Assembly: GCA_017421025.1 (NCBI GenBank) | Contig: JAFQME010000020.1 | Location: 1 to 64,000 of the forward strand | Direction of reading: 5' to 3' | DNA from: Oscillospiraceae bacterium | GTDB lineage: Bacteria > Bacillota > Clostridia > Oscillospirales > JAAYXM01 | Length of the DNA stretch: 64,000 bases | Shown: piece by piece, positions 8,617 through 16,141 of the stretch | Layout of the letters: every line of letters starts with the position of its first letter | Position numbering within the stretch: the first letter of the stretch is position 1 | The notes under the pieces: generated by a model | Told to the model about the DNA's origin: nothing | Seen by the model: the letters and a program-made list of their open reading frames with translations, nothing else | Database searches by the model: none | Translations under genes and position numbers: made by a program

Positions 8617-9267
8617 ATGGCAGATCTGAAGAAGGTATTGGCTGCACTTGAGGCAAACTGCATGACGGGCGAGATTGTGGAAAGCCGTGATGAGGTTGTT
8701 GCGGCAGTAGCAAAACTCCTGCACGAGGGTGATGTAATCGCATCAGGCGGGTCGATGACACTCAAAGAGTGTGGCGTGATTGAGTATGTAAAGAGTGGTC
8801 CTTACAAGTATCTCGACCGTGCGACCCCGGGACTTACCCGGGAGCAAATGGAATACCAGGTGTTTCGTGGTGCATTTACCTCCGATGTGTATCTGATGAG
8901 CAGCAATGCAATCACCGAACACGGTGAACTTTATAACGTAGACGGAAATTCCAACCGTGTGGCGGCACTGCTTTACGGGCCTAAAAAGGTCATTATCGTT
9001 GCGGGCCAGAACAAAATCGTTCCTAACCTTGCCGAGGCAGCGGTGCGAGTCAAAACCAAAGCGGCACCGCCAAACTGTGTCCGCCTCGATTGCAAGACCT
9101 ATTGCAACGAGACCGGGGCTTGCGTTTCCTTAAAAGACGAAGATGCGTTCCTTTGCGACGGGTGCAAGAGCGATGATCGTATTTGCTGTAATTATGTGGT
9201 ATCCGCAAAGCAGCGTCAGAAAGGTCGCATCCATGTCATTTTGGTAAAAGAAGATCTTGGGTTCTAA
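8617..9267 (+). CDS. LUD-domain (LutC/YkgG-like) protein
   Basis: This 216-residue protein belongs to the LUD domain (DUF162) family: GDVIASGGSMTLKECG is the substrate-loop region, followed by LMSSNAITEHGELYNVDG and KVIIVAGQNKIVPNL. Clostridial members of this stand-alone type carry a cysteine-rich tail, seen here in CKTYCNETGAC, LCDGCKSDDRICC. In LutABC the domain takes part in lactate oxidation, but lutA and lutB are not adjacent here and the substrate of the stand-alone form is not established. GAAAGGAG precedes the ATG at 8617. A terminator follows after 40 bp. Confidence 0.88.
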   Translation: MADLKKVLAALEANCMTGEIVESRDEVVAAVAKLLHEGDVIASGGSMTLKECGVIEYVKSGPYKYLDRATPGLTREQMEYQVFRGAFTSDVYLMSSNAITEHGELYNVDGNSNRVAALLYGPKKVIIVAGQNKIVPNLAEAAVRVKTKAAPPNCVRLDCKTYCNETGACVSLKDEDAFLCDGCKSDDRICCNYVVSAKQRQKGRIHVILVKEDLGF

Positions 9268-9292
9268 ACCTCTGTTCTTTTTTGGAAATGTG

Positions 9293-9346
9293 TGGTATAA
9301 TAAAAAAGGATCCGCCTGCAGAAGACGATCTGCAGGCGGATTTTTT
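9293..9346 (+). terminator. Extended -10 promoter element running straight into a strong hairpin terminator
   Basis: TGGTATAAT (9293-9301) is an extended -10. It is followed at once by a 13-bp stem (arms 9310-9322 and 9329-9341) and T6. The hairpin terminates the LUD transcript. A transcript starting from the -10 would begin with this same hairpin, which could attenuate the rpe operon. That last point is inference. Confidence 0.7.
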
Positions 9347-9348
9347 CA

Positions 9349-9411
9349 GGTGGAGTTACGCATTGCGTACTGAAGGATTCGGGAAAGCATGACCGAAACG
9401 ACGCATCCACC
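9349..9411 (+). other. Possible structured 5' leader of the rpe operon
   Basis: Between the terminator and rpe there is a closed fold: GGTGGA (9349-9354) pairs with TCCACC (9406-9411). Inside it are the short hairpin ACGC-ATT-GCGT and a second stem, TTCGG pairing with CCGAA around a 10-nt loop. I could not match it to any riboswitch class I know. It may be a small regulatory leader or chance pairing. Confidence 0.3.
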
Positions 9412-9466
9412 TGCTGTATTCTATGCTGATTTGACGGACTCAGTTCCGCAGTTGGAGGTAGTGATC

Positions 9467-10114
9467 ATGATCCAGGTTTCCCCTTCCATTCTTTCCGCTG
9501 ATTTTGCAAATTTAGAGCGAGATCTTTCGATGCTTGAGGAGTGCGGCGCAGATATGGCGCATGTGGATGTGATGGACGGACATTTCGTCCCGAATCTCAC
9601 CATTGGCGCACCGGTGGTCAAGGCACTTCGCAAGGTGACCAAACTCCCACTTGATGTACATTTGATGATTTCGGATCCCGACCGTTACTTGGACGATTTT
9701 ATCAAAGCAGGTTCGGACTACATCACCATTCACGAGGAGTGTAACGCACCGATTCGAGAAACGTTAGAGCGAATTCGTTCTGCAGGGGTCAAAGCTTCCC
9801 TGTCCATCAAACCGAATACTCCGGTCTCGGTTTTGGAAGAATATCTCCCGATTCTCGATATGGTGCTCATCATGACGGTGGAGCCCGGCTTTGGCGGGCA
9901 GTCTTTCATCCCCTTCTGCATGGAGAAAATCAAAGAGACACGAGAGATGATTGACCGAATCAATCCAAAGTGTCTCCTGGAGATTGACGGGGGTGTGACC
10001 GTACAAAATGCGCCGGACTGTATCCGTGCCGGTGCGGAAGTCTTGGTTGCAGGAAGTGCGGTATTTGGTGCAAGCGACCGTGCAGAAGCCATTGCCGCAA
10101 TTCGTGGCAGATAA
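9467..10114 (+). CDS. rpe: Ribulose-phosphate 3-epimerase
   Basis: This 215-residue TIM barrel interconverts D-ribulose 5-phosphate and D-xylulose 5-phosphate in the pentose phosphate pathway. The family opening VSPSILSADFANLE, the metal and catalytic site segments HVDVMDGHFVPNLTIG and LDVHLMI, MTVEPGFGGQSF and the phosphate-binding end LEIDGGV plus AGSAVFG are all present. The start at 9467 is set by GGAGG eight bases upstream and gives the usual family length. The next gene begins 11 bp downstream. Confidence 0.96.
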   Translation: MIQVSPSILSADFANLERDLSMLEECGADMAHVDVMDGHFVPNLTIGAPVVKALRKVTKLPLDVHLMISDPDRYLDDFIKAGSDYITIHEECNAPIRETLERIRSAGVKASLSIKPNTPVSVLEEYLPILDMVLIMTVEPGFGGQSFIPFCMEKIKETREMIDRINPKCLLEIDGGVTVQNAPDCIRAGAEVLVAGSAVFGASDRAEAIAAIRGR

Positions 10115-10125
10115 GGAGGCAGACG

Positions 10126-11874
10126 ATGGCTGATTCTTCACGCAAGAAACAGAGTTTCCTCAAAGGCACCTTGATTTTATCCATCGCCGCCGTGATTGTG
10201 AAAGTAATTGGTGCAGTCTTCAAAATCCCGCTCATGAATATTTTGGGCGGAGACGGCATGGGATATTTCAGCACAGCATACGACTTGTATATGCCGGTGT
10301 ATGTTCTCTCCACCGCAGGACTTCCGGTAGCAATCGCACGTGTGGTGGCGGAATTCTCCTCACAGCACAGATTCCAAGATGTCAAAAAGACGCTAAAAGT
10401 CGCAAACCGCACATTCTTTGTCACAGGTTTTATCGGCTTTTGTATCATGTTTTTCGGTGCAAAATTCTTTGTCACCACCATTGAGAATCCGGGTGCATAC
10501 CTGGCAGTCCTCGCCATGGCGCCGACCGTGTTTTTCGTCTGTCTGACCAGTGCGTACCGTGGCTATTATCAAGGTCTTCAAAACATGTACCCCACCGCCA
10601 TTTCTCAGGTGGTAGAATCCCTGCTCAAGTTGGTTTTGGGCTTGGGGCTTTCCCTCTTGGTTTACAATGCGGGCATGAACGGATTTGATGCATCGGGTGC
10701 AGTTTTTGGCAAACACGCCGCCGATTTTGAAGCGGCTCGTCTCATCGCATTGCAATATGCTTCTGCCGCAGCAATCTTAAGCGTTGCAATCGGCTCCTTT
10801 GGCAGTGCACTTTCCACTTGGTTGTATTACCGATTCAAGGGCGACAGAATCTCAAAAGAAGAACTCTCCGCTCCGCAAGAAACGATTTCAGCAAATGCAA
10901 TCTTCAAAAAAGTGGTAAAAATCGCAGTTCCGATTGCACTCGGCTCTATGGTCGGGCAAGTCACCGGACTCATCGATCTTTGGAGTGTGCTCAACCGATT
11001 GGGCCATGCAGTGGAAACCAATTACGGCGCAATTGCCGAAATGTACGGAAGTGCCATCCCGGTTGGGAAAACACTGGAATCTATCCCGAATTACTTAAAC
11101 GGATGTTATAAAGGAATGGCAGTTACCCTGTACAACCTCATCCCGACATTCACGGTGGCAATGGGCGTGAGCGCCCTTCCTGCAGTTACCGTTGCTTGGG
11201 AAACCAAAGACCTCCCCGCACTCAAGCAGAATATTGAATCAGTTTTGCGTGTGACCCTGCTCTTCGTTCTGCCCGCCGGGCTTGGGATGTCCGCACTGTC
11301 ACAGCCCATTCTCACCCTGCTCTATGGTGGGAGACCAGACGAAGTCATCATTGCGACCCCGCTTTTGGCATACCTTGGTCTTGCAGTGATTTTTGCTGCC
11401 GCATGTTCCCCAATCAACAGTATGTTGCAGGCAGTGGGACGTGCAGATCTCCCGGTCAAGATCATGGTGGTCTGCGCTTCGTTAAAATTGATTATCAACT
11501 ATATCCTGGTCGGAATCCCTGAAATCAACATCCGTGGTGCCGCAATCGGAACACTGATCTGCTATGTTTTAATCATGACAATCAGCTTGTTCTTCCTGTT
11601 CCGAATTGCAAATATCAGACCAAATTTCAAAACCACCTTTATCCGCCCCACACTATCTGCTGTGATTTGTGCAGCGGCGGCATACGGTGCATATGAACTC
11701 TTCCACATTGTCCTTCCCGGAAATCTTTCCACGATACTTGCAATCGGAGTTGCGGCAGTGGTCTATGTGGTTTGTTTGGTGCTCTTACGTGCCATTACCG
11801 AGGATGATATCAAAATGCTTCCCAAAGGTGAAAAACTCGCTCAACTTTACCGCAAGCTCCCCGGAATCAAGTGA
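10126..11874 (+). CDS. MOP-superfamily lipid flippase (SpoVB/YtgP/MurJ-like)
   Basis: This 582-residue membrane protein has about 14 predicted hydrophobic helices. Its N-terminus (FLKGTLILSIAAVIVKVIGAVFKIPL, then GMGYFSTAYDLYMPVY) is typical of the YtgP/SpoVB polysaccharide-transport family; RGYYQGLQNMYPTAISQVVE is the conserved TM5 motif. Members flip lipid-linked wall precursors such as lipid II. AAGGAGG precedes the ATG and rpe lies 11 bp upstream, so the two are co-transcribed. A second member of the family is encoded at 54044-55609. Whether this one serves growth or the spore cortex cannot be told from sequence. Confidence 0.88.
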   Translation: MADSSRKKQSFLKGTLILSIAAVIVKVIGAVFKIPLMNILGGDGMGYFSTAYDLYMPVYVLSTAGLPVAIARVVAEFSSQHRFQDVKKTLKVANRTFFVTGFIGFCIMFFGAKFFVTTIENPGAYLAVLAMAPTVFFVCLTSAYRGYYQGLQNMYPTAISQVVESLLKLVLGLGLSLLVYNAGMNGFDASGAVFGKHAADFEAARLIALQYASAAAILSVAIGSFGSALSTWLYYRFKGDRISKEELSAPQETISANAIFKKVVKIAVPIALGSMVGQVTGLIDLWSVLNRLGHAVETNYGAIAEMYGSAIPVGKTLESIPNYLNGCYKGMAVTLYNLIPTFTVAMGVSALPAVTVAWETKDLPALKQNIESVLRVTLLFVLPAGLGMSALSQPILTLLYGGRPDEVIIATPLLAYLGLAVIFAAACSPINSMLQAVGRADLPVKIMVVCASLKLIINYILVGIPEINIRGAAIGTLICYVLIMTISLFFLFRIANIRPNFKTTFIRPTLSAVICAAAAYGAYELFHIVLPGNLSTILAIGVAAVVYVVCLVLLRAITEDDIKMLPKGEKLAQLYRKLPGIK

Positions 11875-11877
11875 AAA

Positions 11878-11916
11878 TTAAAAGCGATGAAGAAATTCTT
11901 CATCGCTTTTTTCTTT
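11878..11916. terminator. Shared convergent terminator
   Basis: The perfect stem AAAGCGATGAAGAA with its complement has T-runs on both strands and separates the flippase gene (plus) from the symporter gene (minus). Confidence 0.85.
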
Positions 11917-13339
11917 AGTCTTGCCAGAAATCGGTTGTATCTTTAAGTCCGATATTCTTTGCTTGAAAGACCGGGTTTTTGCCCGCTTTGCGCTGTTTGA
12001 CATAATCATCCAAACTGCGGATTGCAGGTTTTCCAAGCAAAACAATTACCGGCAGATTGATGATTGCCATAAAGCCCATGATGACATCAGACAAATTCCA
12101 AACCATACCGAATTCCATCTGTGCACCAAGGAAAACCAAGATACATGCAATCACATAGAAAACACGCATTTCCCATTTGCGCAGGGTACGCTTTGCGAGA
12201 TAATTGAGGCAGCTTTCACAATAGAACAAGTTGCCAATGAGCGTGGTAAATGCGAAAAGCAAAAGTGCAACAGTGACAAAATAAAAGCCGAATGAACCGA
12301 AGTTTACACTGAGTGCAGTTTGCACAAACGGAGCACCCGCAAGGGTTTCGTTTGGAACAAGACCACCGGAGAGACACATCATTGCGGTTGCGGTACAAAT
12401 GAGCAGAGTATCGATGAACACGCTGAGCATCTGAACCAAGCCCTGCTTGACCGGGTGGGTAACATCTGCGCTCGCTGCTGCGTTCGGTGCCGAACCCACA
12501 CCCGCCTCATTGGAATACAGGCCACGCTTGATGCCGTGCATGAGTGCCGAGCCGGCAAACCCGCCGAAGATTGCCTTGAAATCAAAGGCAGAAACAAAGA
12601 TGTTGCGGAACACTTCGGGCAGCATTTTGAAATTCAGAACCATCACCACAAGTGCCATGAGGATGTAGGTAACACCCATGATTGGGACCAAAACACCTGC
12701 CACCTTGACAATGCGTTTGCCTCCGCCAAGGACGCAGAAGCCCACCAAAACCGCAAGGATTGCACCGCAGATAAGCGGGACTTTTGAGGTGAGCGGATCA
12801 CCGTAGAAACTGTATTCGGAAAGACTGCTGACCAAGTTAAACGAGCAGAGCATGTTAAATCCAATCGCATAGGTTGCAATCAGTGCAATTGCAAAAATGA
12901 CACCCAGCCAACGCTGCTTGAGGCCGCCTTGAATGTAATATGCAGGACCGCCGTAGCTTCCGCCGTTTTCATCTCGTTTTTTGTAAATCTGAGCCAGAGT
13001 ACTCTCAATAAATGCAGAAGCACCGCCGATAAGTGCAATCACCCACATCCAAAACACAGCGCCGTAACCGCCAATTGCAATCGCATTTGCAACACCGACG
13101 ATATTTCCGGTGCCGACACGGCTGGCAGTAGAGACCATGAGTGCCTGGAACGGCGAAACTGCTTTTTTGTTATCGGATTTTTCAGTCGTCAGACGAATGG
13201 ATTCCCCCAGCATACGGAACTGGACGAATTTGGTGCGGATGGTGAAATACACTCCCACCGCCAAAAGCATGATGATCAGCACATAACTGTACATCACGTT
13301 GTTGATATCCCCAATCAACTGATCAAAAAATGCGTACAT
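11915..13339 (-). CDS. Alanine/glycine:cation symporter (AGCS family)
   Basis: This 474-residue transporter has about 10 hydrophobic segments. AGCS hallmarks are VSTASRVGTGNIVGVANAIAIGG near residue 75, FWMWVIALIGGASAFIESTLAQ, and KRGLYSNEAGVGSAPNAAA near residue 275. It takes up alanine or glycine with Na+ (or H+). AAGGGG lies eight bases before the ATG at 13339. It is transcribed alone and converges on the flippase terminator. Confidence 0.95.
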   Translation of the reverse strand: MYAFFDQLIGDINNVMYSYVLIIMLLAVGVYFTIRTKFVQFRMLGESIRLTTEKSDNKKAVSPFQALMVSTASRVGTGNIVGVANAIAIGGYGAVFWMWVIALIGGASAFIESTLAQIYKKRDENGGSYGGPAYYIQGGLKQRWLGVIFAIALIATYAIGFNMLCSFNLVSSLSEYSFYGDPLTSKVPLICGAILAVLVGFCVLGGGKRIVKVAGVLVPIMGVTYILMALVVMVLNFKMLPEVFRNIFVSAFDFKAIFGGFAGSALMHGIKRGLYSNEAGVGSAPNAAASADVTHPVKQGLVQMLSVFIDTLLICTATAMMCLSGGLVPNETLAGAPFVQTALSVNFGSFGFYFVTVALLLFAFTTLIGNLFYCESCLNYLAKRTLRKWEMRVFYVIACILVFLGAQMEFGMVWNLSDVIMGFMAIINLPVIVLLGKPAIRSLDDYVKQRKAGKNPVFQAKNIGLKDTTDFWQD

Positions 13340-13404
13340 GTCATTTCCCCTTAAAACAAAATTTGTTCCATTATAGCATAATTCTTTCTCAATTTCCAGA
13401 CTTT

Positions 13405-13443
13405 TTGAAAAAACGTGGGGTTAAAATCTTAACCCCACGTTTT
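13405..13443 (-). terminator. Terminator of the small lipoprotein gene
   Basis: The stem AAACGTGGGGTTAA (13411-13424) and its complement (13429-13442) is followed on the minus strand by a T-run at 13405-13413. Confidence 0.8.
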
Positions 13444-13461
13444 CCACTTTTGGTTTTCCGA

Positions 13462-13650
13462 TTATGCGTTTTCGAGGTCAATGTCGTCACATTCTGCGCA
13501 GAATACGATCCAGTCATCTGTCATGTTCGAGGTTTCAGAAACTTCCACTTGGGCACCACAACCATCACAAGTGAGGATCTTGGTTTTTCCACAACCGGAA
13601 ACAAAAACAAATAACCCCAATGCAAATATCAAACAAACAAGTTTTTTCAT
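13462..13650 (-). CDS. Small cysteine-rich lipoprotein
   Basis: This 62-residue protein starts at 13650, where AAAAGGAG precedes the ATG. Its lipoprotein signal peptide, MKKLVCLIFALGLFVFVSGC, is followed by a tiny mature part with two CxxC-like pairs (TCDGCGA and FCAECDD), suggesting a zinc ribbon or redox pair outside the membrane. No known family recognised. Confidence 0.7.
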   Translation of the reverse strand: MKKLVCLIFALGLFVFVSGCGKTKILTCDGCGAQVEVSETSNMTDDWIVFCAECDDIDLENA

Positions 13651-13666
13651 TAAATACGCACTCCTT

Positions 13667-14812
13667 TTAAGAAATTTGAACAAAGTCGATTTTGGTCAAT
13701 GACAATTTCACATCATAACCTAACCATTCCGCAACCTCTTCCAGCGGCACCATTGAAAGATCTGGCCTGTCAATAGAATAATCCGGAATATAGCCGTAGA
13801 ACTGCTTTTGCTGACCGGTTGCCTGATTTTGTAATGTAATCACCGCAAAGCGTTTTTCAATTGGGTTACCCATGTCAAAGAACAGTGCGTCGTCAGTTTC
13901 TTCCGGAACAAGTGAAGCACTGGTTGCAACAACACCTGCACAGAATTCTTCTGTGGTACTCGGGTAGCAATACATCTTCCCTTTCCAGTTTTTGTAGACA
14001 CCTACACCTCTGTAAGTCGGTTCTTCTCCGCGTTCAAGAATAATAAGTTGCCCGTTTATGGAACCAAGATAGGACTTGTAATGATAGCGATTACTCATAT
14101 CTGCGAGATGGAACAATGCCACCAGCGAAACCACAAAAGCAACAACTGCAATCAAGACTTTGGATTTCGATTTTCGAAAGATGAGGAAACCAAAAATTGC
14201 TCCAAGCGCAGCCGAGAGGATCACACATGAGATAACAGGATGGTTTCTCCAAAAATCCGAAACGGCAACACAGATGACTCCAATCAAAAGAAGCCACCAA
14301 AAAGAGAATCCGGAGCAGCCCGGCAACCTGGCACCTGAGCCATTGTCGGAACTTGATGTTCCCGAGTTGTAGTCAATATGAGACGTAACACTCGTTGCAT
14401 GAACCCCTGAGCTCAAGTGCAAAAGTGCAATCGCTGCCGCAGCAGCTGCACCATCAGCATCCCCGTCATACATTCCAATCACATCACTATACTGCATCGC
14501 TCCATTTGATCGGTAGATTTTCCCGCTCCCGTAGGTTGCAACAGTTCCTGCGGTAACAACCCCACCGCCTACTCCGGAGCTGACTCGACAGATTTTTCCA
14601 CCGCCATAGTTCCCGATGCAATAGGCACGAGAATATGATGAAACGCTATATACAAATCCGTTTTCATATTCACCAATCAATGTTCCTTTTGATGTAACAC
14701 CGCCAAAGCCCGGAGTTGCACTGTATATTTTCCCATTTTCATAAATTGCAACAGGGCTATCGACAGCTGTATTCCCGAGTGAATCTTCAAATGCACGATA
14801 TAAGGTGCCCAC
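13667..14812 (-). CDS. Unknown membrane protein with N-terminal GKIYxxxG repeats
   Basis: This 381-residue protein reads from GTG at 14812, chosen because AAAGGAG stands eight bases upstream. The N-terminal 130 residues hold at least five copies of a short beta unit of the form (Y/I)xxGKIYxxxG (for example YENGKIYSATPG, YGGGKICRVSSG, YGSGKIYRSNG). Three closely spaced transmembrane helices follow (about residues 180-255), then a soluble domain ending VKLSLTKIDFVQIS. No signal peptide is present. It has its own strong promoter and diverges from the TIR operon, so it may or may not belong to that system. Function unknown. Confidence 0.75.
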   Translation of the reverse strand: MGTLYRAFEDSLGNTAVDSPVAIYENGKIYSATPGFGGVTSKGTLIGEYENGFVYSVSSYSRAYCIGNYGGGKICRVSSGVGGGVVTAGTVATYGSGKIYRSNGAMQYSDVIGMYDGDADGAAAAAAIALLHLSSGVHATSVTSHIDYNSGTSSSDNGSGARLPGCSGFSFWWLLLIGVICVAVSDFWRNHPVISCVILSAALGAIFGFLIFRKSKSKVLIAVVAFVVSLVALFHLADMSNRYHYKSYLGSINGQLIILERGEEPTYRGVGVYKNWKGKMYCYPSTTEEFCAGVVATSASLVPEETDDALFFDMGNPIEKRFAVITLQNQATGQQKQFYGYIPDYSIDRPDLSMVPLEEVAEWLGYDVKLSLTKIDFVQIS

Positions 14813-14834
14813 ATCACCATCTCCTTTTATCAAA

Positions 14835-14863
14835 ATTATATTCTCTTTGCACACCAAAGTCAA
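14835..14863 (-). promoter_or_regulatory. Promoter of the repeat membrane protein gene
   Basis: On the minus strand, TTGACT (14858-14863), 17-bp spacer, TATAAT (14835-14840). The start codon lies 22 bases downstream of the -10. Confidence 0.8.
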
Positions 14864-15022
14864 TCAATCCCTAACTGAAACCAAGGATTGTCGCAAGCAT
14901 TCTTTTGTGTTTGATATCCTAGACACAGCTCAAAACAGAGTCAATCGACATCGTGATTATGACACTCTCACTCTCTTCTCAAAACAGAACTCACTTGTTG
15001 TTTGCAAAAAGTGTCGAATTGT

Positions 15023-15051
15023 TTGACAAATATGAAGATTTTGTATAAAAT
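15023..15051 (+). promoter_or_regulatory. Promoter of the TIR/AdoMetDC-like operon
   Basis: TTGACA (15023-15028), 17-bp spacer, TAAAAT (15046-15051), 37 bases before the GTG start of the TIR gene. No other comparable promoter was seen in the short gaps of the operon. Between 14864 and 15022 I see nothing coding. Confidence 0.75.
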
Positions 15052-15088
15052 AAATAAATGATTAAACATGATATGGGAGGTTGGTTTT

Positions 15089-16123
15089 GTGCCTAAGATT
15101 TTTCGCTACGAAGAAGTTACAGACGAACCATTTCTTTTCATTAGTTACAGCCATAAGGATAAACCTCTCACCGAAATGATGGCAACAACGTTATTGGAAA
15201 ACGGAGTGCGACTTTGGTATGACGAAGACTTGGCTTACGGAGATGAGTGGGAACAACGAGTAAGGCATTTAATTACTCATCCCAATTGCCACGGAGTCAT
15301 TTTCATGTGCAGCCCCGATTCCTATCTCAGCCCGGCAGTCCATACAGAGCGCTCGCTTGCATTGGAGACTCAGCAAGTGCGAGGGGAAGATAATTACCAA
15401 TTATTCCTGGTAAATGTGTGCGACGATCCAATTTCCGGAAGTTATATGAATCTTTTAAAAGCAACTTTTGCACGGTTATCAGCCGATTTGATTGATAAAC
15501 ACTTCCCGATCAAAGCCATGCACACGTTGATTAGCATTATAGGCAGAGATTCCATTGCCAGCAAAACCTGCGATGAAAACTGGGTTTTCGATCTATTGGA
15601 AAAAGGGATTCGTTGTCGAGCAAAGGAAACGATCGACAAAGGCGCTGTGATTCTTGACAATATGCAAAGTGCTGCGCATTTCGGCAACATAAGTCTTCCC
15701 TTTGGGACACTTCAGGTTGGCGAGGAGACTCTCCCGCTCAAATGGCAATTGATTGACCGAGAGCAATCCGATGGATTATTTTTATTGGAAGCGCCTCTCC
15801 CTGCAATGAATGGGGGCGACAATCTGTCAAAGTGGCTCAATGGAGAATTCCGAAAAAAAGTTTTTTCTCCGGAGCAGGATGCCAAAATCATTGGCAATAT
15901 TCGGCTTTTGACGCTGAAAGAAGCAAAAAAAATCCCCGCAACGGCTATGAAAACTGGAAACCGTTGGTGGTTGGCTGACCGCCAAGGAGGAAAACAAGCT
16001 TGGGTAGATGCCGAAGGATGTGTAAGCGAGCGAAATTATTCCATCGCTTCCCGTTTTTCCTTTGATGTTCGCCCGACAATTACACTCACAATGCAAGATG
16101 CAGAACAGTTGTTCCAACAATAA
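15089..16123 (+). CDS. TIR domain protein with C-terminal DUF6273-like domain
   Basis: This 344-residue protein starts at GTG 15089, which has GGGAGG eight bases upstream; an in-frame ATG at 15068 lacks a site. Residues about 15-140 are a TIR domain: FLFISYSHKDKPLTEMM (strand A and box 1), GVRLWYDEDLAYGDEWEQRV, GVIFMCSPDSYLSPAVHTERSLALE. TIR domains are protein adaptors or NAD+-consuming enzymes; the LExG glutamate of SARM1-type NADases reads LAYG here, so catalysis by that residue is doubtful, though HTERSLALE could supply a glutamate. Residues about 215-340 resemble DUF6273 (WLNGEFRKKVFS, NRWWLADRQGG, VRPTITL), a domain often fused to signalling or surface modules. The next gene begins 18 bp downstream. 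As the only effector-like domain in the operon, it is the probable output. Confidence 0.88.
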   Translation: MPKIFRYEEVTDEPFLFISYSHKDKPLTEMMATTLLENGVRLWYDEDLAYGDEWEQRVRHLITHPNCHGVIFMCSPDSYLSPAVHTERSLALETQQVRGEDNYQLFLVNVCDDPISGSYMNLLKATFARLSADLIDKHFPIKAMHTLISIIGRDSIASKTCDENWVFDLLEKGIRCRAKETIDKGAVILDNMQSAAHFGNISLPFGTLQVGEETLPLKWQLIDREQSDGLFLLEAPLPAMNGGDNLSKWLNGEFRKKVFSPEQDAKIIGNIRLLTLKEAKKIPATAMKTGNRWWLADRQGGKQAWVDAEGCVSERNYSIASRFSFDVRPTITLTMQDAEQLFQQ

Positions 16124-16141
16124 TAAAAGGAGATGTGTATC

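Noticed and set aside
9389-9466. A longer N-terminus for rpe starting at 9389
   Set aside because: The extra 26 codons have no ribosome site and precede the conserved family start; GGAGG sets the start at 9467.
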